Below the pieces are notes generated by a model that did no database searches, was not told the DNA's origin, and worked only from the letters and a program-made list of their open reading frames with translations. The translations under genes and the position numbers were made by a program. From Shewanella eurypsychrophilus (GTDB taxonomy: Bacteria; Pseudomonadota; Gammaproteobacteria; Enterobacterales; Shewanellaceae), in the NCBI RefSeq assembly GCF_007004545.3, contig NZ_CP045503.2, positions 3,132,501-3,196,500 on the forward strand: a DNA stretch of 64,000 nt. Direction: 5' to 3'. Positions 1-9,434 of the stretch are shown in pieces. Each line of letters starts with the position of its first letter. The stretch's first letter is position 1.

Positions 1-10
1 TGGTTATATT

Positions 11-991
11 TCATTTTAAAAAAATGGGCATGTTAGCAGGTTCAATATCGAATATATATCGAACAATCCCAGCATGTAAATTTTCCTCAATGCCTTTTCT
101 ATAATCTTGAATATTCGACAATGCAGAATGCTCACCAAGGTGATGACGCCAATGAACCTCATCTTCTCGGCCATGGAAAGATAGCAACCGAGTTAATGCC
201 ATATGTGCAAAAAGAGAGGACTGCTCTTCTACAACATTGTGCATTAACACATGGGAGTCAGAATGCGTTTCTGTTGTAGTTAAATCCCAAGAGTGAAATA
301 ACTGCTGTGCGATAGGAGATAATTCTTTCAACCTATCTCCATCACCATTTGTAAAATAGACATCATCGATAACCATATGCCACTTTTCCTGAACACCATT
401 ATCGACCTCAATGGTCTCCACCAGCTTTTCTTTTTTGAAGCTTATATGAACACCTGATTTCTCTCGTGGTGTATAAGAGAAATCACCTGCAATTTTACTT
501 AAAAGGCTATTTCTCATGGCATCATTAAAGTTTAAATTATAATTCTTTTTTGCTTTTGAGAACGCATCTAAAGAAACTAGTGACCAAATACCCATTTTCT
601 TCCATGCAATAAGTACAGGTAACCCTAACAGCTCACCATAAGCTCTTAACTTTGAAACATAGTCAGGCCTAAAGGACATTACATTTTTTTTAGAAGATTT
701 AACTTCTATTAATACTGTGCACGGCCCTCCATCTCTAATTGAGAAATTAGCGAGTAAATCTGGGACTTGGAATGTATCTTTTGAAGATCCGGGAAACTGT
801 TGTTGATCTAACTTATGAATGAGGTTGCAATGACCTAGCCAGCCACAAATTATCGAAAACTCATCTTCTAGGGGAAGACCAATGTTAAGCCTCTGAACTC
901 TCTCCGCAATCTTTTTAGCATCGGCCTCCCAACCTAACTGCTCAAGAGATTCATGGACAAGTCGTTCTAGATCTATTGGCTTATTACTCAA
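11..991 (-). CDS. PD-(D/E)XK nuclease-like protein
   Basis: About 326 residues. The middle of the protein shows a VPDLLANF segment followed by TVLIEVKSSKK, the D...ExK arrangement of PD-(D/E)XK nucleases. The rest is not recognisable, so the DNA or RNA target is unknown. An in-frame TTG exists at 1009, but GAGAAGG lies a few bases before the TTG at 991, so I place the start there. It sits at the window edge of a defence island and is probably a single-gene or partial defence module; a partner could lie to the left. The nuclease call rests on the motif alone. Confidence 0.6.
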   Translation of the reverse strand: MSNKPIDLERLVHESLEQLGWEADAKKIAERVQRLNIGLPLEDEFSIICGWLGHCNLIHKLDQQQFPGSSKDTFQVPDLLANFSIRDGGPCTVLIEVKSSKKNVMSFRPDYVSKLRAYGELLGLPVLIAWKKMGIWSLVSLDAFSKAKKNYNLNFNDAMRNSLLSKIAGDFSYTPREKSGVHISFKKEKLVETIEVDNGVQEKWHMVIDDVYFTNGDGDRLKELSPIAQQLFHSWDLTTTETHSDSHVLMHNVVEEQSSLFAHMALTRLLSFHGREDEVHWRHHLGEHSALSNIQDYRKGIEENLHAGIVRYIFDIEPANMPIFLK

Positions 992-1292
992 TGTGAATCC
1001 TTCTCTCAAAAAATATAACGTCTTAGTATTTATGCGTTGCGTTGTTTATCATCTCCGACCAGTATAAATCGTGCACTGGCTTACCTTTGGTTCTCAAACG
1101 CTTACATGGTTTCGTCTAGATAACTTTACAAGCAAAGCGTGCATGCGCGTTATCATGCCTCCCTTGCGTGTTATCTATTTTCGAGTAAAATCTAGACTAC
1201 TGTTTTATCGAGATTTATTCAACATTCATGCTCACAAACCGTGCAGCACTTCTGTGCAAACCGTGCTCGATTTTTCTGAAATGCCAATAACA

Positions 1293-1308
1293 CTGTATGA
1301 AAAAACAG
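1293..1308 (+). promoter_or_regulatory. LexA-type SOS box, orphan
   Basis: The sequence CTG-N10-CAG with an AT-rich centre matches the gammaproteobacterial LexA box. No convincing gene starts behind it on the plus strand. The preceding CCAATAACACTGTAT resembles the upstream parts of the repeats at 4906 and 20311, so it may be a third, more decayed copy of the same gene start. The rest of 1010-1581 holds only this box, a hairpin at 1526 and an unconvincing 98-codon frame. Confidence 0.45.
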
Positions 1309-1525
1309 TTTTTAGAGAAACGTCTAGAAGCTCGATAAGAAAAAGTAGGGGAAACCAAACAGCATAGAGCGTAGGAAATCAGATGCTCCAACTCATTTTG
1401 GGGGAGGGTTACAATTGAGTCTAGTTAATCTGACATTGATTAGAAAAAGTATCTTAGTTTTATTCGAAATCCCTAATTAGTTCCGACCCCTTTATCTGCT
1501 CCCCCGATCACCTGGACGACGCCAT

Positions 1526-1562
1526 CACTTTTACCCAATAGCCGAGCTATTGGGTAAAAGTG
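1526..1562. repeat. Perfect 17-bp hairpin
   Basis: Arms CACTTTTACCCAATAGC and its exact reverse complement enclose a CGA loop. There is no T-tract on either side, so it is not a standard intrinsic terminator. It lies about 150 bp past the stop of the minus-strand gene at 1710 and may be a transcript end or an element remnant. Confidence 0.6.
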
Positions 1563-1581
1563 AGATTACGAATTAGGGTAG

Positions 1582-1697
1582 TTACCAACGTCTTTGTAAC
1601 AGGCTAATTTTTGTGGAGCAGTTTGTGTGATACTGACGCGCAGCGGCAACACAAAATGCGTAGCTAAAATTTGTCCTTATTTACAAATTAGTTAGCA
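1582..1697 (-). other. attC-like recombination site
   Basis: Read on the minus strand, CTAAC-N3-TTTGTAA near 1697 pairs with TTACAAA-N3-GTTGG near 1585. This gives the nested R''/L'' and L'/R' arms of an integron attC. The internal part contains TAAATAAGGA followed by AGCTAC, which recurs in the segment behind the CBASS genes (about 2370-3080). This suggests that the genes at 1710 and 3083-4598 were captured as cassettes. The 7-bp core does not fit the textbook consensus, so the call is tentative. Confidence 0.4.
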
Positions 1698-1709
1698 TTC
1701 ATTTTCGGA

Positions 1710-2327
1710 TTACTCTACGTGTTCTCTAAGAGTCCTTTCTACTAACTCTTCAAGTTTTCTTTTTACCAAGTATCTATCGTATTCCAACTCATAATCACAC
1801 TCAAAGACATCTGCATTCCATAGAGTCTCTAAATCATCTTTCATCATTGCCCAATCGTCATCTTCGACTTCCATTGGGATATAATCTCCAAGCTTTATTC
1901 CCATAAGCTGTCGTCGACCAAGGTTACCTAGAATGGTTAAGCCTTCCAATTTCTCATCTACACACCGAACCATGGCATTGACTAGAGATCCGTTTATTGC
2001 AACTGATACAGTCGTTTCCTCAGGCTTTATCCAATTCATAAATTCGATCATTTCAGGAGAGATGTCTATATTAATGTCCCCACCTGACAGAATCTGTAAA
2101 ACCTGATCTAATTTGGAGTTGATATTTTCACTTTCATTTTTAAGGTCTTCTAACAATGAGCTATTACTTTCAATAGCATCAGCCAGGTCATCAAAACGGT
2201 GAGTTCTCATCCAAGAAAGTAGTTCATTTATGTCTAAGTTATCGTCCTCACCTACTATTTGCCGCTCAGCACGCCATACCCCAAATAACTGGACTATTGT
2301 TGCAAAAATTAAAGCTGAATCCATCAT
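1710..2327 (-). CDS. Hypothetical protein, possible cassette gene
   Basis: A 205-residue acidic protein that I do not recognise. It has a short hydrophobic N-terminus (residues 3-18), then a probable coiled stretch (about 55-80) and an acidic, alpha/beta-looking C-terminal half. The first two codons are both ATG. It lies between two attC-like segments, and CGCGTTGGGA sits about 12 bp upstream of its start, where the preceding recombination core would be expected. A defence role is only suggested by its neighbours. Confidence 0.55.
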   Translation of the reverse strand: MMDSALIFATIVQLFGVWRAERQIVGEDDNLDINELLSWMRTHRFDDLADAIESNSSLLEDLKNESENINSKLDQVLQILSGGDINIDISPEMIEFMNWIKPEETTVSVAINGSLVNAMVRCVDEKLEGLTILGNLGRRQLMGIKLGDYIPMEVEDDDWAMMKDDLETLWNADVFECDYELEYDRYLVKRKLEELVERTLREHVE

Positions 2328-2414
2328 TAAGTTGCTCCCAACGCGTTGACTTTGTATTGAATGCTAACGCATTACTAATAGAAACTACGAAGTAGCTTCC
2401 TTATTTAGTAACTT

Positions 2415-3075
2415 GTGTACGCCCAGCATGGGCATGAACTAATGAGGTAAAAGTCCTCTGTAGGAAGATCACCGTTTAAATAACATACTGTTATTAAACG
2501 TTAACTACTAGCGAATGGCAAGGGCTTATCCGTGAGGATTGATCCAGAGGAAGCCGCTAGCCTTTCTACTCATTAAGAGTGCGAGTTGATGAACAAGAAC
2601 ATCATATAAGGCGTAGGCTAGAGGTGAGTTGGCGGGGTCTGCAAGCGTAGCTAGTGTGTGTCGCATATTGTTTAGAGTGAGTGACTACTGAATCCGTCTT
2701 CGAGTTCGTACGTGACTTGGGGTTATAAAAAGTGGCGTCAGTGGCGAAAGCCAAGGACTAAGATACGCTCTCGCAACTAAAAGTGCTGAAACGTGGTGTC
2801 AGGATCCAATCAGCAGTTGCTTGTGGGATCACAAGTAAAGGCCCATGGCGAAGCTCAACTCTTGTTAAAATATTTGACCACGAATACAGCAAGCACTGAG
2901 AGATGGATAGATCGCAGTTTACTCTCGAAGCAAAGAAGCTAACCAGACAGTTTAGATTAGTCGTTCTAAATGAACCGCCTTCGGCTTTGGCATCCTGCTT
3001 CGCCCTACCTCCTAGTGCGGAGCCGCATGCAGGGTGGTGTGGGGGCTGGAGGCTAGATACCTCCGGCTACCTGAT
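2415..3075 (+). mobile_element. ORF-less group II intron
   Basis: The 5' end GTGTACGCCCAGCATGGGC and the early segment GAGGTAAAAGTCCTC are typical of bacterial group II introns. Near the 3' end, GGAGCCGCATGC followed by GGTGGTGTGGGGGCTGG forms domain V. GGAGG-CTAGATA-CCTCC forms the domain VI hairpin, and CTACCTGAT matches the usual CTACCCGAT end. At about 660 nt there is no room for a reverse transcriptase/maturase, so it must move or splice with help in trans, or it is a relic. It sits just behind the CBASS effector gene, inside the attC-like tail of that unit. The exact 5' boundary may be off by two bases. Confidence 0.8.
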
Positions 3076-3082
3076 TAAGCAT

Positions 3083-3709
3083 TTACTCAACCTCACTAAA
3101 ACTACTTACAAGTTTCTTCTGAACAAACTCTATTTCAATATCACCTGTAGATTTTCTTGTTGTCCAGTAATCTCCTTCCATCTTATTTTGAGAGCCACCA
3201 ATAATTCTAAGGTTGGCACTGCCATCATGATACTCACTTCTATGCCTAACAGAGGCTTTAGGTTTATTGGTATAAGTATAAATAAATCTTTTTACATCGT
3301 TAGATTCATCTATATAAATTCGCCCAAAGTAGCTATGGCTTGAAGATTCCTGCGTGTAGATGCTGCAACTTATATTGTAAAAGTCTTGTTTTATGGAAAA
3401 AACTATAGGGATTGGATCTGGATCGCCCCCTGTCTCAGGGTTTACCCACGTAGATTTTAATGTACCCTTCCAAGTGCCCTCTAATATGGGTTCTGCAACT
3501 AGCCATGATTGAAAAAAATTTTGTTTCCATGCCCATTGTGTAAATACCAGCCAAATACCCGTCTCTATGGTTACTACTAAGGGCAGCTTTTTTAATGCTT
3601 CAACTGATCCTGTTAATTCTATCTCGAAGACTAAAAGAACCGCAGCCCAAATAGCAATAGTTGAAATCACTATTACCCATATATATGTTTTAGCATTGGA
3701 TTTATTCAT
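3083..3709 (-). CDS. cap15: Cap15-like CBASS membrane effector
   Basis: Two N-terminal hydrophobic helices (about residues 8-30 and 42-60 from this start) are followed by a beta-rich domain. This is the layout of Cap15, the 2TM-beta-barrel effector that senses a cyclic nucleotide and disrupts the inner membrane during phage infection. The gene follows the CD-NTase gene directly; the ATG chosen here overlaps it by 8 bp, and an upstream ATG at 3730 would overlap by 29. The pairing with a CD-NTase is the strongest support, since the family is divergent in sequence. The group II intron begins 8 bp beyond its stop. Confidence 0.75.
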   Translation of the reverse strand: MNKSNAKTYIWVIVISTIAIWAAVLLVFEIELTGSVEALKKLPLVVTIETGIWLVFTQWAWKQNFFQSWLVAEPILEGTWKGTLKSTWVNPETGGDPDPIPIVFSIKQDFYNISCSIYTQESSSHSYFGRIYIDESNDVKRFIYTYTNKPKASVRHRSEYHDGSANLRIIGGSQNKMEGDYWTTRKSTGDIEIEFVQKKLVSSFSEVE

Positions 3710-4598
3710 AGCCAATATAGTCCCATGCATTAGATATAAATTGATGGGTTTCTGCCTTTGTCCATGGTTGCGAACTATGAAAAAGATACTTTATATTATT
3801 TACCTCAGTCCATTTAGAGCAGTCGTCAGATGGTCGAGTGTTATTATAAATATAGGCAAGTGCCGAACGAACTAAAGGTACATAAGTAGAGCTACTAAAG
3901 TTTTCATCTGGGACGTTAAAAACCAAGCACTCTATAAGAAAACCAGGAATTTCCTTTGCAGAATTATACCCATCTTCCTCCATCTTGTTTTTAAGGTTTT
4001 TAAGGTTTTTAAGAATCCTAACGCATCTTTTATATCGCCTGCTTGTATTATCATTTTTCGCAACCCCATTACTATAATGTTGTTCCGGGTAATTAATCAC
4101 TTCTTTCCCTGAATCAGAAAGGAGCTTAACCCCTTCAGCATATCGACTTCCATCCCAGTAATGTCTATATTCGAAAAACGGAGCCAAATCCGCTTCCACT
4201 CGATATGAATTCGCTTTTATATCAAAAGCTTTATTTCCTCTTGTAACTTCGCTACGACCAAAGTAATTGACCAGTGCATTTTCAACATCATTTTTATATT
4301 CAGCAAATTGATATATTGCGGGTGTAATGCTAGCACCTTCTTTAGTAATTCCTTGTGGCAAGTGATAATAGAAAGTATCTCGACAAATGATACCGAGGTC
4401 TACATCACTATCTTGTCGAACATTAACTCTATTTCGATAGGAACCCTGTAAAATAATTTCTGTGTTCCTATTTTTCAAAGCATCACTTTGCGCTATTGCA
4501 TTCTTCAATGCTCTAATCGCATTTTCACAACGCTCAGACTCAGTAGCAGCGGGGCCTTTTGCCCAATGAGTAAAAGTTGACTCCCAGTCTTTAGGCAT
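3702..4598 (-). CDS. CBASS CD-NTase (cGAS/DncV-like)
   Basis: A 298-residue nucleotidyltransferase. GS at residues 52-53 with the catalytic DSDVD at 63-67 and a third acidic residue in EADLAPFF (about 136) form the Pol-beta/CD-NTase active site. Enzymes of this family make cyclic di- or trinucleotide alarm signals on phage infection. The partner effector is Cap15-like. No Cap2/Cap3 or HORMA/Trip13 genes are present, so this is a minimal two-gene (type I) CBASS. The nucleotide product cannot be told from sequence. Its clade (CdnB, CdnE or other) needs a tree. Confidence 0.85.
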   Translation of the reverse strand: MPKDWESTFTHWAKGPAATESERCENAIRALKNAIAQSDALKNRNTEIILQGSYRNRVNVRQDSDVDLGIICRDTFYYHLPQGITKEGASITPAIYQFAEYKNDVENALVNYFGRSEVTRGNKAFDIKANSYRVEADLAPFFEYRHYWDGSRYAEGVKLLSDSGKEVINYPEQHYSNGVAKNDNTSRRYKRCVRILKNLKNLKNKMEEDGYNSAKEIPGFLIECLVFNVPDENFSSSTYVPLVRSALAYIYNNTRPSDDCSKWTEVNNIKYLFHSSQPWTKAETHQFISNAWDYIGYE

Positions 4599-4905
4599 TG
4601 TTACTTCCTATGATTGCTAACGCTTTAGATAATGAGCCGATGTTTTATCCTAAAAAAAGCCCCCGTAAAGGCCAAAATATCGTCTCATTGTTCGCCTTGT
4701 TGGACTTCCGCGATAACTGTGGCGATTGCTCACTTGTCAGCATCATTTTAGTCGATTTATTAACCAGTAGATTACCCGAAACAAAACCAATTATCATCCT
4801 ATTTTACATAGATATTTTTCTATTCCCACAGCAATGCCACCTGCCAGTTACAGGCAATAATCCTATCCCAGCTTAATACGCAAAATTCGGTAGATATCCG
4901 CAAAA

Positions 4906-5019
4906 AACCAATAATACTGTATATAAACACAAGCACAGGTTAACTAAAGAGTTGTCGCTAAACAGAAAGAATTACCTCTTCAGCTGATGAGAAAAAGTAT
5001 TGCGAAAAGGTTAATACTG
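4906..5019 (+). repeat. 114-bp inverted repeat, copy 1 (truncated gene start)
   Basis: Matches the reverse complement of 20311-20424 over 114 bp with no gaps and 16 differences (86%). It contains a LexA-like CTG-N10-CAA at 4917-4932, then a reading frame beginning MRKSIAKRL at 4987. In that frame most differences from copy 2 are silent, so it is the 5' end of a once-coding gene. The frame stops within about 13 codons. The rest of 4599-5183 holds no supported gene. Confidence 0.8.
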
Positions 5020-5183
5020 AAATCGTAGAAATGCTACCACTAACTCGCATCGGGGCAATAGTTGCTTAGTGTGATCACAAAACCAATAAGACACAGATAA
5101 TTCGGATAACCTCTACTGCAAAGTATTCAAATCATTTCTAAACTTGTGGCTAATTTCAGTCACCCACTACACCACTACAGCTA

Positions 5184-6977
5184 TTAGGCCAAATCATCAT
5201 AGGAATATTGAACACATCGAAGAACCTCTGTAGGAGTGCGTTCAGTTTGATTTGGACTAAAGCCTGTCATTCTCCCTCTTTCAGAGAGCAAGTGTAGGTT
5301 TTTCCTAGCCCTAGAGCCAATAACATATAAGAGTTTTTTAGCACTTTCATCTGAAGAATCATTGAAGTTAGGTACTAACCCTTCAAGCAGACCGAATGAT
5401 ATAACTGCGTCATATTCACCACCTTTAACCCCATGTATTGTTGACACCTTTATTCCACTTCTAGGCTTAAATGCTCGGCGAAATGCCTCTATATCTGTAG
5501 CAAAATCCTCACTGTCTCTGCGGAGTCTGATTATTCGGTCTTCGGTACTGCTAAAGAAAGATTCATAGTGCTCTTGGAGCATCGGATAAAGCGAATAATC
5601 GAACCCTAAGCTTTCGAATAGCTCATAGAAGAAGGTACGAAGATAAGCAATTCCATCTTCCTCATCAATTGAAATAGAGTTAATGGATTTAAGGAGATCT
5701 TTCGAGGTAAAAGAATCAATATCCACCATTGCTATCTCTAAATCATATAGCATTTCAGATGCCCACCTTAGACGCTTAACATACATGCTAGGGGAAGGCT
5801 CTGTGAGGATAATTCTCGTAAGTTTGTACCAAAAATTCTCAAGGTCTCGAGAGAACGGTACTAAACCGGGTCCATCAAAACTATATTGAGGCAAGCGAAG
5901 AACTAGGTTGCGAGTCAGTGCAGCTAAGTGCGTCCACCAAGGTGCGATAACACAAATATTGTTTTCCGGAATCCCACAGGTATCGATATTGTGCTCAATA
6001 TAGAAGCTAACCTGTTCAACCAAATCATCTTTGTGCGTGACTTGATCATAAGTTATCGTGCTCTGATAGTCTTTATCTTTACCTTCTGCACTAGTTACAC
6101 TCGGGCTGACATTGTAATTTCGATAGTACTCTATAATTCCTCGGGAGCTTCTATAATTTTTGTCCAAAGACATTTTGATGAACGGAGCTTCAGTTAAAGA
6201 TTCAAGTTCTGTATGGGATATAGCATAACCACCTAATGACGTATATATAGCTTGATTTGGGTCACCGACTATAAATGTTTTAACTTTACTAGGATTAGCT
6301 TTCATTATGCTTGCTACAATTGAGTACTGAATCTCTTTAGTATCTTGATACTCGTCTATAAAAACGTAAGAAAATAGATTCGATAATATCTTTGATATAG
6401 CCACCTTATTACTCAAAAGTTCATAAGAGAAGTATAATATCTGTTCAAAATCTATTTGATGATTCTTGTCCAGGTGTTGATGATAAGCTTCCAAAACACT
6501 GGTAGCTAGACTCCCACCCGACCCCATAAAGTGTATACCTCGAGGAGTGTAATAGTGAGTACATTGATAGTAGTTGATGCGTTGAGGGCGTAATCCAAGA
6601 CAAATATTGGTTATAAGATCTTCACTGTCATACGAGTTAACAATCTTGAACCCATTTTTTAGTTTGTCATGGTATATTCCATAAGGCTTTATAATCCACT
6701 CTAAGCAAAAAGCATGAATAGTCCCTATCCATAATTGAGAGGTATCAACCCCCAATAATTCAATCCTTTCACGAATCTCATCAGCCGCTCGATTCGTATA
6801 TGTAATTGATATAATCCATTTTTTTGCATCCGTCAAATTCGACAATTCAAGAGCGATTTTGTACGTTAATGTGCGTGTTTTACCACTACCAGGACATGCC
6901 TCAAGAAATACGTTACTCCGCTCGCGAATAGCAGCGACCTGTTCATCATTAAGATCATCTTTATCCCATACAAACAT
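5184..6977 (-). CDS. gajB: UvrD-like helicase, Gabija GajB
   Basis: About 597 residues of superfamily 1 helicase. Walker A ACPGSGKT lies near residue 28, motif II FIDEYQDT near 210, a motif V-like STIHGVKGGEYD near 510, and motif VI SRARKNL near 550. In Gabija, GajB partners with the OLD nuclease GajA and senses DNA ends or nucleotide changes during infection. The upstream gajA stop overlaps an in-frame GTG at 6980; I prefer the ATG at 6977. Tight coupling with an OLD nuclease makes Gabija (class 2 OLD) the best reading over a housekeeping UvrD. Confidence 0.85.
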   Translation of the reverse strand: MFVWDKDDLNDEQVAAIRERSNVFLEACPGSGKTRTLTYKIALELSNLTDAKKWIISITYTNRAADEIRERIELLGVDTSQLWIGTIHAFCLEWIIKPYGIYHDKLKNGFKIVNSYDSEDLITNICLGLRPQRINYYQCTHYYTPRGIHFMGSGGSLATSVLEAYHQHLDKNHQIDFEQILYFSYELLSNKVAISKILSNLFSYVFIDEYQDTKEIQYSIVASIMKANPSKVKTFIVGDPNQAIYTSLGGYAISHTELESLTEAPFIKMSLDKNYRSSRGIIEYYRNYNVSPSVTSAEGKDKDYQSTITYDQVTHKDDLVEQVSFYIEHNIDTCGIPENNICVIAPWWTHLAALTRNLVLRLPQYSFDGPGLVPFSRDLENFWYKLTRIILTEPSPSMYVKRLRWASEMLYDLEIAMVDIDSFTSKDLLKSINSISIDEEDGIAYLRTFFYELFESLGFDYSLYPMLQEHYESFFSSTEDRIIRLRRDSEDFATDIEAFRRAFKPRSGIKVSTIHGVKGGEYDAVISFGLLEGLVPNFNDSSDESAKKLLYVIGSRARKNLHLLSERGRMTGFSPNQTERTPTEVLRCVQYSYDDLA

Positions 6978-6979
6978 CA

Positions 6980-9196
6980 CTAGATCCTTTCTAAGAAGTG
7001 ATTATTTACTGTTGGGAAATCAGCTATAAATTCAGATTTAATGTCGTCTATATCATCAATCATTAAGTCAAATGCACCCCACTTAGATCTAAATACTTCA
7101 ATTCCCGCTTCATAAGGTGCTAGATACGTTTCCCACTTTGTTTTGAGAACTAGATTACCCGTCGCTTCAGCTGTTCTCATATGTGTTGTACCTTCAGCAA
7201 CATGCGCGACTATTGTTTCATACCGATGGGATAGTATCTTAAAAACAAGTTCGGGCTTAAATTCACCATGCGAGAATTTGATAGCTTCAAAGATGTACGC
7301 AGGAATTACTACTTTAAAGTTAATAGCCTTACCAAGAGTAATAGCAAACCAGCCCTTACCTTGATGATTTGCCATTGTTAATGCTCTCATCCCAGAAATA
7401 GCAATGTCTGGCTCAGACAGTTCCTCTTTAGCTGTTACTTTTGTGGCAGAATCAACGTAAACATCATTAACTATCTTCTTTAGGTATGAACTATTTGAGG
7501 ATTTAATGAAATCAACTTCAAAGGTATGATCTGCGTAGAAAGGTTTTAACCATTGGTTATCTATGCAGAATGCATCAAGCGCCAGTTTTCGGCTTTGTCC
7601 TGATTCTTCAGAGCCTTTGGCTTTTTTCTTTTTTTTCTTTAAAGGATCACTATCTGTATCTAGGATTGTGGTATCAAAAAAAGTGGCATCGAGATCAGTG
7701 ATAATACTACAACGCTTCTTAATGCGTTCATCACTAAAGAGCAATGCGATATTGTCAAATCCAGTACTTCTTATATTAACAAGACTGATCCCCATTTCAT
7801 CTAAGCTTAAACCTGTTACCTTTTTAAACAGAACTGGAATTAGGATTTCTTCAGCATCCCCTTCAACTAAAATGACACTTCGGGCAAATAATAGATTGCT
7901 GCGAATTGCATCAAGATAACGTTGAACAAATCCAGATTGTAGATCACTAAGTCCCGTAGCAGGCTGGAAGACCTCACAATTTCCATCAACAAGACCAATA
8001 ATATTCATGTTTTTTATATTACTTACTTCAGAAATATGTGATGAGTGGGTCGAGTATATGATTTGAGTGTTATCGTAATTGATATTATCGAATAATGACT
8101 TTTGTATATGAGTGTGGATATGAGCTTCTGGCTCCTCGATCAACAAGAAGTTAGCGATAGATTGATTAGCTTTTTGATACTTGAACTCTAAAAGTTTCAA
8201 CGTAAGGTATAAAAGATTCGCGCCACCTAAACTCATTTCATGAATAGCACCTTCATGCTCATCATTTGACTCCGCGACAAAAAGCTTTAGGGATTGGAAT
8301 AACTGGTCTGAATCATCAGTTAAGCTTGAGCGAATGGAAATAGAGTTTGGAGAATAGGTATCTCCAACTGTGTCACCTACCGTCGACGTGATGTCATCTC
8401 TAATATCACAAACGTCAGACAGACCTTCAATATGTTCATTTAGTGTTCCGATCAAATCAGCTATTGGTTGAAAGTCCTCTTGGGATATGTCACCTGACTT
8501 GTTTTTTAGCAGTGTTAACAGGGGGTTGGTTCTATTATTGTGGAAATCTGAAACCACATCTCTCAATGCTTTAATGAAAGTAAATGAAACCTCATTAGGC
8601 ATATTAAGGATATATGGTAGACGTACACCAACATCTGGGTTGTTTAATTCACTAGGAAAAACAACAGCATCAAAGTCACCAACAATAGCTTTGTATATTT
8701 CTGGGTCAGTAAAATTTGCTGTGCTTTTACCAGTTAAAACCGTTTCATAGTCATCTATCGAAATATCGCTTAAATACTCTTCTAGAGCTGTTGAATCACC
8801 TTCGGAAAGTATTGAAAGAGCTTGGCGTATATGAGCTTTAGGCCTAAATATTAGGTTATAAGTTGCCTTGGTTACTACCTCTTCTTCACCTTCAATATTC
8901 CCGTTGCCGTGGAGAAACAATGACTGACTAGTTTCATCATTAGAGATATCATGAAATTCGGAACTTATAATAATCCAGTGACCTTTCCAACTACCTAACG
9001 ATCTACAGAAATCACCTTCTGATAGTTTTGTCGAAGAGCGAGGCATTGAGTTATCAAGCAACAATCTCATTGCTCGAAATAAGTTAGTCTTACCCGATGC
9101 ATTCTCACCAATTACAGTGTTGATACCTTTATTAAATTGAAGCTTAACGTTCTTGAAGTTACGGTAGTTGACTAGGTTTAACTTGGTAATATGCAC
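6980..9196 (-). CDS. gajA: OLD-family ATP-dependent nuclease, Gabija GajA
   Basis: 738 residues. Walker A GENASGKT is at 30-37, the ABC-type signature LGGANLLYL lies near 320, and Walker B LLIEEPEAH near 350. A C-terminal TOPRIM domain has VEGDAEE near 443 and DLDATFF near 500. OLD/GajA nucleases cleave DNA when nucleotide levels fall. It is longer than the classic GajA (under 600 residues); the extra length lies partly in a lysine-rich linker of six consecutive Lys after residue 510 and in the C-terminus. It forms a two-gene operon with the helicase. A class 2 OLD pair other than canonical Gabija remains possible. Confidence 0.82.
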   Translation of the reverse strand: MHITKLNLVNYRNFKNVKLQFNKGINTVIGENASGKTNLFRAMRLLLDNSMPRSSTKLSEGDFCRSLGSWKGHWIIISSEFHDISNDETSQSLFLHGNGNIEGEEEVVTKATYNLIFRPKAHIRQALSILSEGDSTALEEYLSDISIDDYETVLTGKSTANFTDPEIYKAIVGDFDAVVFPSELNNPDVGVRLPYILNMPNEVSFTFIKALRDVVSDFHNNRTNPLLTLLKNKSGDISQEDFQPIADLIGTLNEHIEGLSDVCDIRDDITSTVGDTVGDTYSPNSISIRSSLTDDSDQLFQSLKLFVAESNDEHEGAIHEMSLGGANLLYLTLKLLEFKYQKANQSIANFLLIEEPEAHIHTHIQKSLFDNINYDNTQIIYSTHSSHISEVSNIKNMNIIGLVDGNCEVFQPATGLSDLQSGFVQRYLDAIRSNLLFARSVILVEGDAEEILIPVLFKKVTGLSLDEMGISLVNIRSTGFDNIALLFSDERIKKRCSIITDLDATFFDTTILDTDSDPLKKKKKKAKGSEESGQSRKLALDAFCIDNQWLKPFYADHTFEVDFIKSSNSSYLKKIVNDVYVDSATKVTAKEELSEPDIAISGMRALTMANHQGKGWFAITLGKAINFKVVIPAYIFEAIKFSHGEFKPELVFKILSHRYETIVAHVAEGTTHMRTAEATGNLVLKTKWETYLAPYEAGIEVFRSKWGAFDLMIDDIDDIKSEFIADFPTVNNHFLERI

Positions 9197-9434
9197 TTGT
9201 TCGTCCCTGTAATCAATATCTTACAGGGCATATAGTATCCCATTTTAGCTGTATTTCATAAGAAAGATTTTAGCTAAGAGCACAAACAGATGCCTGCAAG
9301 TAGTTGATGACTATACCACTACATTCCACCCTGATACTGGAGGATAAAAGTGTTGGTAAAACTTGAACCTTGATAATAAAGTAGCATTGCAACTTTTCGT
9401 GAACAGCTGAATATTATTCATACGGGGGGCTTTT

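Noticed and set aside
1071..1367. 98-codon plus-strand frame
   Set aside because: No ribosome-binding site, no recognisable protein character, and it runs through an SOS box remnant.
2903..3343. 146-codon plus-strand frame
   Set aside because: It starts inside the group II intron and runs antisense into the Cap15-like gene; not a maturase.
4598..4876. 92-codon plus-strand frame
   Set aside because: Begins in the CD-NTase start region with no support; composition does not look like a protein.
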